From positions 81,000 through 144,999 of the forward strand of contig CALXHG010000001.1 of NCBI GenBank assembly GCA_944388045.1: DNA of 64,000 bases, in the 5' to 3' direction. The notes under the pieces are model-generated. The model saw only the letters and a program-made list of their open reading frames with translations, was not told the DNA's origin and searched no databases. The position numbers and the translations under genes are program-made. The stretch comes from an uncultured Clostridia bacterium. GTDB lineage: Bacteria > Bacillota > Clostridia > TANB77 > CAG-508. This document shows, piece after piece, positions 7,901 to 16,675 of the stretch (the first letter of the stretch is position 1; every line of letters begins with the position of its first letter).

Positions 7901-8293
7901 TTTTGCCTCTCTTTCTTGGAAGAATGAAAAAAAGAAGTTAATTCATTTCCAAATTAACTTCTAATTGTCAGATATTATTTCAATAACTACATTTTATATT
8001 AAATTTAATCAAATTGCGAAAAATGATAAAATAAAAAAAGCCTTATTTTTCAATGGTTTGAGTATGTTTTCGCATTTGCCGTATTATCTCAGTTTATATT
8101 AACTTTATTTTCTCTCATTTTTTCTCCTCTTTTATTAAATTTTATCTATAATATAATAGCATAAAAGCAAGTAATTTTCAACACATTACTTGCTTTTTGA
8201 ATTTATCAATAATATTACTCTTTTTAATTTGTTCTATCTCGATTTGAGTTTTTGACTGAAAAGATAAAATCTCAAATGGCTAGAGCTTATAGC
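7901..8293. other. Intergenic tract with terminators and a dead leader
   Basis: No intact gene is visible. The stretch contains a minus-strand hairpin GAAGTTAATT/AATTAACTTC with a T run (7934-7963) and a stem AAAAGCAAGTAAT/ATTACTTGCTTTT at 8163-8197. It also has a minus-strand AGAGGAG followed by ATG and only nine codons (MRENKVNIN) near 8105-8135. Beyond that stop, CTCAAACCATTGAAAAAT resembles CTCAAAGTATTGAAAAAT near 4930-4950, upstream of the KilA-N gene. This suggests a second, decayed copy of the island's promoter/leader region. Confidence 0.5.
8163..8197 (+). terminator. Hairpin terminator
   Basis: A 13-base perfect stem, AAAAGCAAGTAAT with ATTACTTGCTTTT, encloses a loop of about 9 bases. 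T and A runs on either side would let it work in both directions. Confidence 0.6.
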
Positions 8294-8338
8294 TTTTTAT
8301 ACAATAGGAAAATAGAACTTTTCTATTATATAAAAATA
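8230..8338. repeat. Intergenic element, copy A of 3
   Basis: This copy has a conserved core (GTTCT, CTCGATTTGAGTTT, AAAATCTCAAA, GGCTAG, TTATAGC) followed by a long hairpin, TTTTTATACAATAGGAAAA with its complement, ending near 8336. Related copies lie at 48606-48719 and 55377-55450. Each lies just beyond the 3' end of a minus-strand operon, here after the membrane protein gene ending at 8365. It may be a repeated terminator-bearing element or a small RNA. Confidence 0.6.
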
Positions 8339-8364
8339 TTTTGTAACATTTTTTATAATATGTT

Positions 8365-8850
8365 TTAATAAAATTTGTACTGATTTTTATCATCTCTTTT
8401 GTCTCTTTTTTCTAGTTCTTTATCATATTCATTTTTTTCAAAATACCACTCTGTAGTTTTATGTTTTGAATCCTTATTCCTTACTCTTAAAACTATACTA
8501 TCCATTAAACAAAATAAAGCTAATAAAATTGCACATAAATCACATACCAAATTTGAAGTCATCTCTATTGATAAAGTTTCACCATTAATCAATTTAATAA
8601 ATTCATTAAAAAAATGTTCTCCAAAATACATTCCATATATCAAAGTATATGCTAATGCTCCTATTATTTTTCTTTTGGCTACCAATACAATACATATTAT
8701 TATAATAAATGAAATACTAATTTCTAAAGTTAAATTATAAGCAAATATTCCTATAATATCTATTGAGTATTGTGTACAAACAGCGACAATTGCTCTAAAT
8801 AGCCAAAACATAATCATAAATATTAATATAAGTATTGTTGAAAAAGCCAT
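8365..8850 (-). CDS. Small integral membrane protein
   Basis: The 161-residue product has about four hydrophobic helices (roughly 3-25, 37-58, 62-80, 98-122) and a charged C-terminal tail rich in Lys, Asp and Glu. No motif is recognised. It is the last gene of the operon containing ireB, ruvX and the DUF1292 gene, starting 23 bases after the latter. A role in the same envelope/stress module is possible but is only context. Confidence 0.7.
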   Translation of the reverse strand: MAFSTILILIFMIMFWLFRAIVAVCTQYSIDIIGIFAYNLTLEISISFIIIICIVLVAKRKIIGALAYTLIYGMYFGEHFFNEFIKLINGETLSIEMTSNLVCDLCAILLALFCLMDSIVLRVRNKDSKHKTTEWYFEKNEYDKELEKRDKRDDKNQYKFY

Positions 8851-8873
8851 TAATTATTTCACCAACCTTAATT

Positions 8874-9173
8874 TTAGTCTTCATCCATAAAATTGAATTC
8901 ATCTTTGTATTTTTCTTTAAAAATTTGAAAAACTTTATTTAAAATTTGTTCATCATCAACACCAATATAAGATTCTTCTCCAGCATCTTCATCTGTGCTC
9001 TCTAATTTTAATATAACAACTTCTCCTTCTTCTTCTTCACCTTCACTAGCTACTGGTAGAAGAACAACATATTCTTCTCCATCTAATTCAACCAAATCTA
9101 AAAATTCAAATCTAACTACATTTCCGTCCTCATCATTAAGCTCAATTATATTATCTAATTCTTCGTTTTCCAT
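8874..9173 (-). CDS. DUF1292 domain protein
   Basis: This is a 99-residue, very acidic protein of the DUF1292 family. It shows the family's IELNDEDGNVVRFEFLDLVE and EYVVLLPV stretches and an EEGEVVILKLE strand, then a helix NKVFQIFKEKYKDEFNF. In Firmicutes a DUF1292 gene (yrzB) follows ruvX and ireB (yrzL), exactly as here. The biochemical role is unknown. GAAAGGA precedes the ATG. Confidence 0.9.
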   Translation of the reverse strand: MENEELDNIIELNDEDGNVVRFEFLDLVELDGEEYVVLLPVASEGEEEEGEVVILKLESTDEDAGEESYIGVDDEQILNKVFQIFKEKYKDEFNFMDED

Positions 9174-9203
9174 ATTATTAATCTTTCCTTTCTATTATAT
9201 ATA

Positions 9204-9632
9204 TTAAATTTTTTCATTTTTTATTTTATTTAAATATGTTTCTAGTATATATACTGCTGAAATAGTATCTACTATTTTTTTCTTTTTATTCTTATTTATA
9301 TCTAAAAAGTTCATTGTCTTATGAGCTGCAACTGTTGTTAATCTTTCATCTATTGTCTCAATTTTCATTTTATTATATTTGCATTTTAACTTATGTATAA
9401 ATTTGTCTGTAACTTCAGTTCTTTCAGACTCTGTTCCATTCATATTTATTGGTCTTCCTATAACAATTGTATCTATTGAATATTCATTAAAAATTTCATC
9501 AAGTCTTTTTAAAATAATTTTATCTGAACCTTTATTATTTATTGTTTCTAATCCCTGTACAGTAATATTTAAAGAATCTGTAATCGCAATTCCTGTTCTG
9601 GAATCACCATAATCTATTCCTAAAATCCTCAT
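9204..9632 (-). CDS. ruvX: RuvX/YqgF-type RNase H-fold nuclease
   Basis: The 142-residue product matches the YqgF family. It starts MRILGIDYGDSRTGIAI (first catalytic aspartate in the RNase H fold), has VIGRPINMNG, ETIDERLTT (catalytic glutamate) and KKKIVDTISA (last aspartate). YqgF was named a putative Holliday-junction resolvase and is implicated in 16S rRNA processing. It sits between ireB and the DUF1292 gene in the conserved Firmicutes order, 26 and 30 bases from its neighbours. Confidence 0.95.
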   Translation of the reverse strand: MRILGIDYGDSRTGIAITDSLNITVQGLETINNKGSDKIILKRLDEIFNEYSIDTIVIGRPINMNGTESERTEVTDKFIHKLKCKYNKMKIETIDERLTTVAAHKTMNFLDINKNKKKKIVDTISAVYILETYLNKIKNEKI

Positions 9633-9658
9633 AAATAATAATTTCCTTTCATTTTAAA

Positions 9659-9913
9659 TTAATCTTCAAGATTAATAAAATTTTTAACCATCTTCTCAAG
9701 CAATTCGTCTCTTTCAATCATTCTAATCTTATTTCTTGCATTATTATGACTAGTGATATATGTTGGATCTCCTGATAAAATATACCCAACAATTTGATTT
9801 ATAGGATTATATCCTTTTTCAACTAAAGCATCATAAACTTCTTTTAAAATTTCCCTAGCCTTTTCGTTTTTTTCTTTTTCAAAATTAAAGCTCATTGTTT
9901 TATCAAAATCCAT
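9659..9913 (-). CDS. ireB: IreB family regulatory phosphoprotein
   Basis: This matches the UPF0297/IreB family (about 85 residues). It begins [11 protein letters not shown], where the threonines phosphorylated by the kinase IreK in Enterococcus lie, and carries the family signature [18 protein letters not shown] followed by [17 protein letters not shown] at 9922 lies in frame, but ATG at 9913 has the better AAAGGA spacing and matches the family start. IreB tunes cell-wall stress and cephalosporin resistance signalling. Here an unusual three-gene set precedes it in the same operon. Confidence 0.95.
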   Translation of the reverse strand: MDFDKTMSFNFEKEKNEKAREILKEVYDALVEKGYNPINQIVGYILSGDPTYITSHNNARNKIRMIERDELLEKMVKNFINLED

Positions 9914-9948
9914 ATTATTCACTTTCCTTTCATTTAATAGATTTATCC

Positions 9949-11088
9949 TTAAATTGTTGTTATATTATTTTCACTCTTATCACAACTGTCTAGATATTGC
10001 TCAAGTTTTTTTAATACCTCTTCCATTCCTGTTCCTTTATAATATGTAGTTATTACAAAATTTAACTTTGGTTTTACAACTTCACTATTTTTATCTTTTT
10101 TGTTTGTTTTCTTTTTCTTATCTATTTCATCTAATTCAATTTCTTCAAAATTATCTTTTTTTAAAGAAATATTCAATTTCTCTATTTCTTGTTTTTGATT
10201 TTCTATAAAACTAACTGCTGAATCTGGATCTACTCCAGAAAATACTATTACAAATTTAGGTCCCATATATCTAATAAATAAATATTCATCAACTATGTTA
10301 TTTTTTATATATTGACTTACTTTTATTATTGTTTCATTTCCAAGTTTTCTCGAATATTTTTCGTTTATTTCTTCTATATTTGCTATTCTAAACATACAAA
10401 CAGCAGATGTTGTGTATTGATCTATAATCTTTTTTCCTTCTCCATATAAATATTCTTCAGAATAAAGCCCTGTAAATAAATCTTTTCGTACAATAGACTC
10501 AAGAGTTTTTTGATGTACAACTGTTCTTAATACAGCTACTATATTATCTTTTATAACTTCAAATATAGTTGTATCTATATTGTCAAAATCATGTGGAACA
10601 CCACTCTCTATTATCCAATATCCAATATATACATTTTCTTCATATATTGGGAAAAATATTGCTGATTTTGCTCTTGCAAATTCTGATTCTTGATATGGTA
10701 ATTTTTCTTTATCATTATTTACTGTTATATATTTAGGTGTTGCAGTTGCTACACTATCTTTAAATATAGGAACATCTTGTAATTTTTTTAGTGTTTCCCA
10801 ATGTTTTTTATCAACATTTGATGCTTTTATTTGATATTCTGTTCCATCAAAAACTACAATTGTAGAATATTTTATTTCATATTTTTCAATTAGTATATCA
10901 TTAATTTTTTGGATTTTTTCATCAACTGAAGATGTTTCTCCAATAGTTGTTAAAAAATCTTGTAATACTCTTAAATTATTAGCTTGTCTATTTAGGGCAT
11001 TAAATTGCTCTATTTTCTTATGTATTGTTATATTATAAATTAGTAAACCAATTATCATTGCGACTAATATAATTATAATTATTGTCAC
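9949..11088 (-). CDS. Membrane-anchored GAF protein with degenerate GGDEF domain
   Basis: The frame is open to a TTG at 11103, but GTG at 11088 is 8 bases after GGAGG and is preferred (379 residues). Order: an N-terminal helix [16 protein letters not shown], a short coiled coil, a GAF-like sensor domain (about 45-200, with [20 protein letters not shown]), and a GGDEF-fold domain (about 205-330, starting [14 protein letters not shown]). The catalytic GGDEF signature is replaced by YMGPKF, so diguanylate cyclase activity is not expected. A Lys/Asp/Glu-rich linker and a short C-terminal segment follow. It lies between the CpaE-like ATPase gene (17-base gap) and ireB. A sensory or scaffolding role is inferred. 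Confidence 0.75.
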   Translation of the reverse strand: MTIIIIILVAMIIGLLIYNITIHKKIEQFNALNRQANNLRVLQDFLTTIGETSSVDEKIQKINDILIEKYEIKYSTIVVFDGTEYQIKASNVDKKHWETLKKLQDVPIFKDSVATATPKYITVNNDKEKLPYQESEFARAKSAIFFPIYEENVYIGYWIIESGVPHDFDNIDTTIFEVIKDNIVAVLRTVVHQKTLESIVRKDLFTGLYSEEYLYGEGKKIIDQYTTSAVCMFRIANIEEINEKYSRKLGNETIIKVSQYIKNNIVDEYLFIRYMGPKFVIVFSGVDPDSAVSFIENQKQEIEKLNISLKKDNFEEIELDEIDKKKKTNKKDKNSEVVKPKLNFVITTYYKGTGMEEVLKKLEQYLDSCDKSENNITTI

Positions 11089-11105
11089 CCTTTTTCCCTC
11101 CAATA

Positions 11106-13529
11106 CTAATAATTATTTCTCATTTGATTAAATGTATTATTTTTCATTGATGGTGGAGCATATTTTCCGCTTCCTTGTGAAGTATTTTTTTCATATACCA
11201 TAGTTGCCAATTGTTTTAGTTTTTGTAATAAATCTTTTGAATATCCTTTTAAAGAAATGTCACAAATTACAAGTCCATCTAAATATCTTAGATATGTCTT
11301 TAATTCAAATGGTATTGTAATTCTTTTTACTGTTCTTCTATTAAATAATTCTTTTCTAACAGTCATTCCTGCATCATTATAAATAGAAATGCCTCCAACT
11401 AATAAGTCTTCATTTAATTCTTTCGTTTTTATAAATTTATTTAAAATAACTCTTGCTTTTGATTCATTAAATAATCCTTTATCACTTAATTTTCTTAGAA
11501 AAGCTGTAAGTGGTTGTATTGTAAGAATATCCATTGATTGAACAACATATATTTCTTGTGCGTATTTAAAATATCTTTCTGGTGTTGAAAAATCACAATC
11601 CATCAATATCATTGTATGATTTTTTAATAATGTTTTTATAATTGTTTCTACATCTTCCATTTCTTCAATATCAAATGCAGATGTATAAACTGTTAAATCT
11701 TTATGCACTTCTACACCTTTTGCAATATCATTTCTTAAATTTTTGAAACATTCATTAGCTCTAACTCTTAAATTTTCTTCATTTTTTGTATATATATAAT
11801 ATGCATTTCTATTTTGAGTTAAATCTAAAATTGCAGTATCAATACCATTCATAGACAATATTTCTGCAACATTATTTACTAAAAATGATGTACCATTTTT
11901 ACTTGTTCCAACAAATGATACTAATTTTTGATTTGGTGTCATAATATTTTCTAAATTTAATTCTTCATATTGTTTTTGATTGTTAAATGACATATTAAAA
12001 TTATCTTCTTCATATGTATTTGAATTATTATAATTTGGTGTATATGAATTAAATTTATCTTCATTTTCATCTTGAGAATTATTAATATCATCATCATTAT
12101 TATTATCATAGTTATTGCTGTTTTGTTGTATTGGTTCAAATCCTGGTAAAGTTGTTGAACTTTCATATGAGCTTTGGTTTAAACCTGGTAATATTTCATC
12201 AATATCTTCATCATCATCTTGAACATCTGTATTGTCAAATCCTGGTAAAATTGTATCTTCATCTTTATCTGTATTTTCAAATCCTGGTAAAATTGTATCT
12301 TCATCTTTATCTGTATTTTCAAATCCTGGCAAAACATTATCTTCATTTATAGTTTCATTAGCATTAGATTCTAGTGTTTCATTTTTCCTTGGACGTCCTC
12401 TTTTTCTTTTTGGAGCTTGTTCTACTGGTTCTGTTACAATCTTTTTTGGTCTTCCTCTACCTCTTTTTATTGGTTCTACTTGTTGTTCATCTTGTATTAA
12501 TTTTTGAGGTTCTTCTTTAATTTCACCTATTGGTTCTAATTCAACTTCTGGTTCATTAATTATATTTTCTTCATCTTTAGTTTCAAAATTATTTATTTCG
12601 TCTAATTCATCTTCATCTATATCAATTTGCATTGAATTATTATTTGGTACTATTTTTCTCGTTTGATTAGAACTCATTGCTGATGGTATTACTACTGGCT
12701 CTTTCATCATATTTGAAGATCCTTTTCCTAACATAATCTCACTTGTTCCAGGTTGATTTTCTTGTTTTTTTACTTGTTTTCTATTTTGTCTTGATTCCTT
12801 TTTTGAAAATCTTACATTATTAGATATTTTGCTATTTACTGCATTAATTTGTATATATTTATTAGATTTTTCCTCTAGAACAGCTTTTATGTTTAATGGT
12901 AAAAATTGGCATATAACTTTTAATTGTTTATCATTATATTGACTTGCAATACTATCAAAACTATCTACTATTTTTTCTTCATCTGCTCCAATTCTTTTGT
13001 AATGTGCTAATATATTTTGAATTTCTAATTCACTTACTTCATTTTCATCATCTTTTTCATAAGATACATCTTTAGAATCAATTTTATAATAAATTTTTGC
13101 ATCTTTTTTTGAGCGTGGTCTATTTATTAATCTGCAAACTTCATTAATACTTCTATCATTTCCGATTATAGCATTATAAATTCCTATTCCAAAAAGTTTT
13201 ACAAGTATATCTTCTCCTTTTTGTCTTCTTTCCTCACAAATTAATATAATAGGAATATCTTCTCCTCTTAAGTTAGAAGCTTCATCACTAATACTATCTA
13301 ATCTTCCAAAAATAAAATTATCCATTTGTTCATAATCAGAGTTTACATATTGTTCTAAATCTTCACTTATTACAACTCTATCATATGTTTTATCTCTTTG
13401 TAATTCTTTTAAAATTGCGTTAAAATAATATACATTTTTATATGTTATTATTTCTTTGTATTCTTTTTGATATTGATTTACAATAGCTTCAGACATTTTA
13501 TCATTACTTACTGCAAATAAGACTCTCAT
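11106..13529 (-). CDS. CpaE-like P-loop protein with AT-hooks and LPGF repeats
   Basis: This 807-residue protein has four parts. Residues 1-130 form a receiver-like domain (MRVLFAVSNDK, with DIPIILICEE). Residues 250-350 are low-complexity. Two AT-hook motifs, KRGRGRPKK (about 355-363) and KRKRGRPRK (about 374-382), are followed by five LPGF/LPGL repeats (about 399-464) in an acidic linker. Residues 535-780 form a MinD/CpaE-type ATPase domain with LVSFVGTSKNGTSFLVNN as a deviant Walker A and MILMDCDF as a Walker B-like strand. CpaE proteins position pili or secretion machines, and AT-hooks bind AT-rich minor grooves. Combining them is unusual. It follows the VirB2-like gene with a 3-base gap and may link a membrane complex to the nucleoid (inference). 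Confidence 0.75.
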   Translation of the reverse strand: MRVLFAVSNDKMSEAIVNQYQKEYKEIITYKNVYYFNAILKELQRDKTYDRVVISEDLEQYVNSDYEQMDNFIFGRLDSISDEASNLRGEDIPIILICEERRQKGEDILVKLFGIGIYNAIIGNDRSINEVCRLINRPRSKKDAKIYYKIDSKDVSYEKDDENEVSELEIQNILAHYKRIGADEEKIVDSFDSIASQYNDKQLKVICQFLPLNIKAVLEEKSNKYIQINAVNSKISNNVRFSKKESRQNRKQVKKQENQPGTSEIMLGKGSSNMMKEPVVIPSAMSSNQTRKIVPNNNSMQIDIDEDELDEINNFETKDEENIINEPEVELEPIGEIKEEPQKLIQDEQQVEPIKRGRGRPKKIVTEPVEQAPKRKRGRPRKNETLESNANETINEDNVLPGFENTDKDEDTILPGFENTDKDEDTILPGFDNTDVQDDDEDIDEILPGLNQSSYESSTTLPGFEPIQQNSNNYDNNNDDDINNSQDENEDKFNSYTPNYNNSNTYEEDNFNMSFNNQKQYEELNLENIMTPNQKLVSFVGTSKNGTSFLVNNVAEILSMNGIDTAILDLTQNRNAYYIYTKNEENLRVRANECFKNLRNDIAKGVEVHKDLTVYTSAFDIEEMEDVETIIKTLLKNHTMILMDCDFSTPERYFKYAQEIYVVQSMDILTIQPLTAFLRKLSDKGLFNESKARVILNKFIKTKELNEDLLVGGISIYNDAGMTVRKELFNRRTVKRITIPFELKTYLRYLDGLVICDISLKGYSKDLLQKLKQLATMVYEKNTSQGSGKYAPPSMKNNTFNQMRNNY

Positions 13530-13532
13530 TTG

Positions 13533-13937
13533 TTACCCCCTTCCAAATTTTACAATAATAGCAAAAGCTAAAGGTAAAACTTGACATATTACTAAAATGG
13601 TTATAAAAGAAACCATCATTACTAATCCTTTTTCTTGTGTATCTAGTTTTCTTATACCTATAATATATTGATATATTGCACTAATAGCTATACCTAAAAA
13701 GCAAAGTGGAATACTGTATATTCTTATTACATTTAATATATATGCTGTTATTCCATATGCATCTGAACCATATTTTTGTTTATAATCTTCTATACTTTTA
13801 GCTGCATTTTCTTTTATTTTTATTAATTGACTTTCATTTTCAGCATCAAGTATATCATTTTCGGCATATACTTGTGTACATGAAAAAACTGAAAGTATTA
13901 ATATAAAAATTACAATACTCGCAAATACTTTTTTCAT
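13533..13937 (-). CDS. Small two-helix membrane protein, TrbC/VirB2-like
   Basis: The 134-residue product has an N-terminal signal peptide (MKKVFASIVIFILILSVF, likely cleaved after VYA). A short extracytoplasmic helix and two hydrophobic helices follow (about 65-90 and 102-127), separated by the basic turn GIRKLDTQEKG. Size and topology match VirB2/TrbC pilin-like proteins of type IV secretion systems, but I see no other secretion genes here. It heads the operon of the CpaE-like ATPase, the GAF protein, ireB and ruvX. A membrane assembly partner for the ATPase is a reasonable inference. Confidence 0.65.
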   Translation of the reverse strand: MKKVFASIVIFILILSVFSCTQVYAENDILDAENESQLIKIKENAAKSIEDYKQKYGSDAYGITAYILNVIRIYSIPLCFLGIAISAIYQYIIGIRKLDTQEKGLVMMVSFITILVICQVLPLAFAIIVKFGRG

Positions 13938-13993
13938 ATTATTTTATATCCTTTCTAACTCTATTATACCTATATATCATACACTAGAATTTT

Positions 13994-14022
13994 AAAAATA
14001 GCAAGTTTTTCTTGCTATTTTT
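13994..14022 (-). terminator. Terminator of the glucosaminidase gene
   Basis: The stem AAAATAGCAAG/CTTGCTATTTT with a 4-5 base loop and T runs on both sides sits exactly at the stop codon of the gene ending at 14022. Confidence 0.8.
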
Positions 14023-15203
14023 TATAATTTTTTATATAAATATTCCATATGACTATAAACTTTTTCAGCCCAAGCTTTATCTGTTGCATATTTTTTATTA
14101 ACAGCAGAAATTGTATTTCCATTGTAGTATGTTCCAACAGCAGTTTCTCCATTAGAAATTGTTGTTCCCCTAGGGTTTAAATAATATTTAACTAAAACTC
14201 TTGCAATTAAATCTATACCTTCTGCATATGTATCAAAATAACTAGCACTATTATATGGATTTGAATCATATGCTTTATATCCAAATAAATTTCTTTTATT
14301 TATTGCGATTTTTGAAGTTCCCCATCCACTTTCATGTATTCCAATTGCTGCCACAAAAAGTCCATTTATATCATATTGTTTTTCTATATAATAGAAATAT
14401 TCTGCATTATCACAAAATATGCTATTTGTATCTTTTGAATCTGTAAGTACTTTCTTAAATTGTTCTAATGATAGCCCACTAGGTTTATCAATTGCCATAT
14501 CAAAAGAATATTGGAAATCAACTTTGTTGTTATCATCTTTTATAAAATTAGGATTAGAATAAATACTTGCAATATTTTGTGTCTTAACCCATCCAGTTTG
14601 TCCATTTTGCGATATTTTACACCAATCTCCATCAATCTCTAAAACTTTTAATATGGTATTTTTAGTTAATGTAGTTTTTTTTCTGCTTTGATTATTATTT
14701 TCTGCTTTAACATCAACTCTATCAGATGTTACATATACTTCACACCCTTTTGTAATTTTATATTCTTTTTTTGTATCTGATGTTCCTACTTCAACAATTT
14801 TATTCACAACTCCTATTACTGTTGTTGTACTTAAAATTTCTTCATGTTCTTGTCCATTTTCATCGATAATTTTTTTCTTTACAATTTGTTGCTTTCCTGT
14901 TCTTCCCTCTTGTAAAACTTGAATTACTCCTTTAGGTAACTCACTATTATTCTTATATTGTGTTATGTATTCAATATTTACTTCTTCTGTTATGATTTGC
15001 TCAGTATTTTTTTTTGTATTTTGAAGTATAATATTTTCTATGTCGATTTTTTCAGCATTAGAAATATCAATATTTTTTATTTCACTATTATTTGCATATA
15101 CTACTTTTTTATTTGTATAATTATATAAAAAATATATTATTATAAATATAATAGTAAAAAATGTAATAATTAATAAAATTTTTCTTTTTTCTTTTGAATT
15201 CAT
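14022..15203 (-). CDS. Cell-wall glucosaminidase with G5 and SH3 domains
   Basis: The 393-residue protein has a single N-terminal anchor (IIYFLYNYTNKK region, residues 8-30). A G5-like domain (about 60-135) carries PKGVIQVLQEGRTGKQQIV, and a bacterial SH3 domain (about 145-212) carries WCKISQNGQTGWVKTQN. The C-terminal glucosaminidase domain (about 235-390) has AAIGIHESGWGTSKIA with the catalytic glutamate and NLFGYKAYD. It should cleave peptidoglycan glycan strands outside the membrane. The nearest good site (AAAGGAG) lies about 40 bases upstream of the ATG, with a small hairpin AATTAGT/ACTAATT in between. That is an odd initiation region. Confidence 0.88.
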   Translation of the reverse strand: MNSKEKRKILLIITFFTIIFIIIYFLYNYTNKKVVYANNSEIKNIDISNAEKIDIENIILQNTKKNTEQIITEEVNIEYITQYKNNSELPKGVIQVLQEGRTGKQQIVKKKIIDENGQEHEEILSTTTVIGVVNKIVEVGTSDTKKEYKITKGCEVYVTSDRVDVKAENNNQSRKKTTLTKNTILKVLEIDGDWCKISQNGQTGWVKTQNIASIYSNPNFIKDDNNKVDFQYSFDMAIDKPSGLSLEQFKKVLTDSKDTNSIFCDNAEYFYYIEKQYDINGLFVAAIGIHESGWGTSKIAINKRNLFGYKAYDSNPYNSASYFDTYAEGIDLIARVLVKYYLNPRGTTISNGETAVGTYYNGNTISAVNKKYATDKAWAEKVYSHMEYLYKKL

Positions 15204-15387
15204 TATAAATAATCAAAATTAGTTTTTACTAATTATTCTCCTTTCTTAGAATAATAATTCTTAAATATATTGTAATATTTTTGATTTTTTTTGTCAATTT
15301 ATTTTCTATGGAAAATTTTAATAATCTATTGCCTATTAACATATTTTATAATATTATATTCTTATTAACAAAGGAGGAAATTTTGTT

Positions 15388-16173
15388 TTGAAAAACATAC
15401 CTAAAAAATCTATTTTTATTATTACTTTTACTATTTCAATAATTTTACTAATTTATTTATGTAATATTGTATATACCACATTTTTAAATAAATTATATAT
15501 GGAAAATTATTATCAGAATAATAATGTTTTTTGTATAAATAAAATTGTACTTTTTAGTAGTGCTAATGCTAGTTCTACTATTAATTCAAATAATACAACA
15601 ACAATTAGTAATTTATATCAATATACAGATATAGCTATTTTTATTGATAATTATTCAAGTAACTATACTTTAGAAAACACTTTAAAATCAGTATCAATAG
15701 AAAATGTATCAATAAATAGAGCACCAAAAGTTGGTAGCACAAGTTTGTATTACAAAAATTTAAATGATTTTTCTACACCCAATTTTTCTATAGAAAATAA
15801 ATTTGAAAAAAACTTAAATTTCAATATATCATCTGAAGATTCCATTGATTTTTCAACTCCAACTTTATATAACAACTGTGCTAATCCAATTACAATTAGT
15901 TATATAAATTCTAATCTAATTGATAGTTATACAATAAATAATGAAAGTCAAATTTCTTATGATGGTTCTCTTTTAAAAGATTGTAATATTATTTTAAATG
16001 ATTTACAATGTAGTTTTAGTTTTTATATTATAATTGAAAATAATTTAGGACATAAATATAGATGCCCTGTAAATATAGATATTCCTTTATCTCAAGAAAA
16101 TGCATCTATTTATGATGGCACCTTAACTTATACTTATTATCCAAATTATAAATTCTATTTATATACAAATTAA
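15388..16173 (+). CDS. Membrane-anchored extracellular protein, unknown
   Basis: A strong AAGGAGG lies 10 bases before a TTG start at 15388. The 261-residue product has one N-terminal hydrophobic segment (ITFTISIILLIYLCNIV, about 11-29), then an Asn/Ser/Thr-rich exterior predicted to be mostly beta strand. Motifs such as SLYYKNLNDFSTPNFSIENKF recur loosely. No family is recognised. It stands alone, is transcribed opposite to its neighbours, and is followed by a hairpin terminator. A surface or sporulation-envelope role is possible but not shown. Confidence 0.65.
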   Translation: MKNIPKKSIFIITFTISIILLIYLCNIVYTTFLNKLYMENYYQNNNVFCINKIVLFSSANASSTINSNNTTTISNLYQYTDIAIFIDNYSSNYTLENTLKSVSIENVSINRAPKVGSTSLYYKNLNDFSTPNFSIENKFEKNLNFNISSEDSIDFSTPTLYNNCANPITISYINSNLIDSYTINNESQISYDGSLLKDCNIILNDLQCSFSFYIIIENNLGHKYRCPVNIDIPLSQENASIYDGTLTYTYYPNYKFYLYTN

Positions 16174-16180
16174 AATCACT

Positions 16181-16240
16181 AAATAGTTAAATATTGAATA
16201 TTTTATTTTTTAATATTTTATATTTAACTATTTATTTTTT
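16181..16240 (+). terminator. Hairpin terminator
   Basis: A 14-base inverted repeat, AAATAGTTAAATAT with ATATTTAACTATTT, lies 7 bases after the stop of the 261-residue gene and is followed by a T run. Confidence 0.65.
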
Positions 16241-16338
16241 TGTATATAAAAATTTATGAAACTTTTAACATTGTATAAATTATAAATAAAATTTAATATT
16301 TATAATTGTATTTTCAAAAGAAAATTCATCTTTTTATA

Positions 16339-16479
16339 TTATGAATTATATATTCTATAATATTGAGCTATTAGTTCATCTAATTCAACACTTAATTGAT
16401 AGATTATATTATAATCTTGTCCAGTAACAATACTTTCATTTAATTTATCACGTAATTTACATATTTCATCATTTAACAT
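16339..16479 (-). CDS. Spo0E-like aspartyl-phosphate phosphatase, 46 residues
   Basis: A short frame starts at ATG 16479 after AGGAGAG. Its product (MLNDEICKLRDKLNES, then IIYQLSVELDELIAQYY) carries the Spo0E family signature: a helix with LRDKL, and LS-x-ELD-x-LI-x-YY in the second helix. Length (46) fits the Spo0E family of helical hairpin phosphatases, which dephosphorylate Spo0A~P and delay sporulation. It is monocistronic. The motif match is strong for so short a protein; activity on Spo0A is inferred from the family. Confidence 0.8.
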   Translation of the reverse strand: MLNDEICKLRDKLNESIVTGQDYNIIYQLSVELDELIAQYYRIYNS

Positions 16480-16675
16480 ACAGTATCTCTCCTTTTTTAC
16501 ATTTATTTCTCTGTACATTTATAAATTAACATATTTTTACAATTTAGTCAATAAATTGTTTCAATTTTTTTACTATTTTTGATTACATATTTTCCCTATT
16601 TTTTTATTTTTTTGACATTTTTCTATTCAACTTTTCATAATCTACCAAAAAGTACATTTCTTTTTCATTACATTT

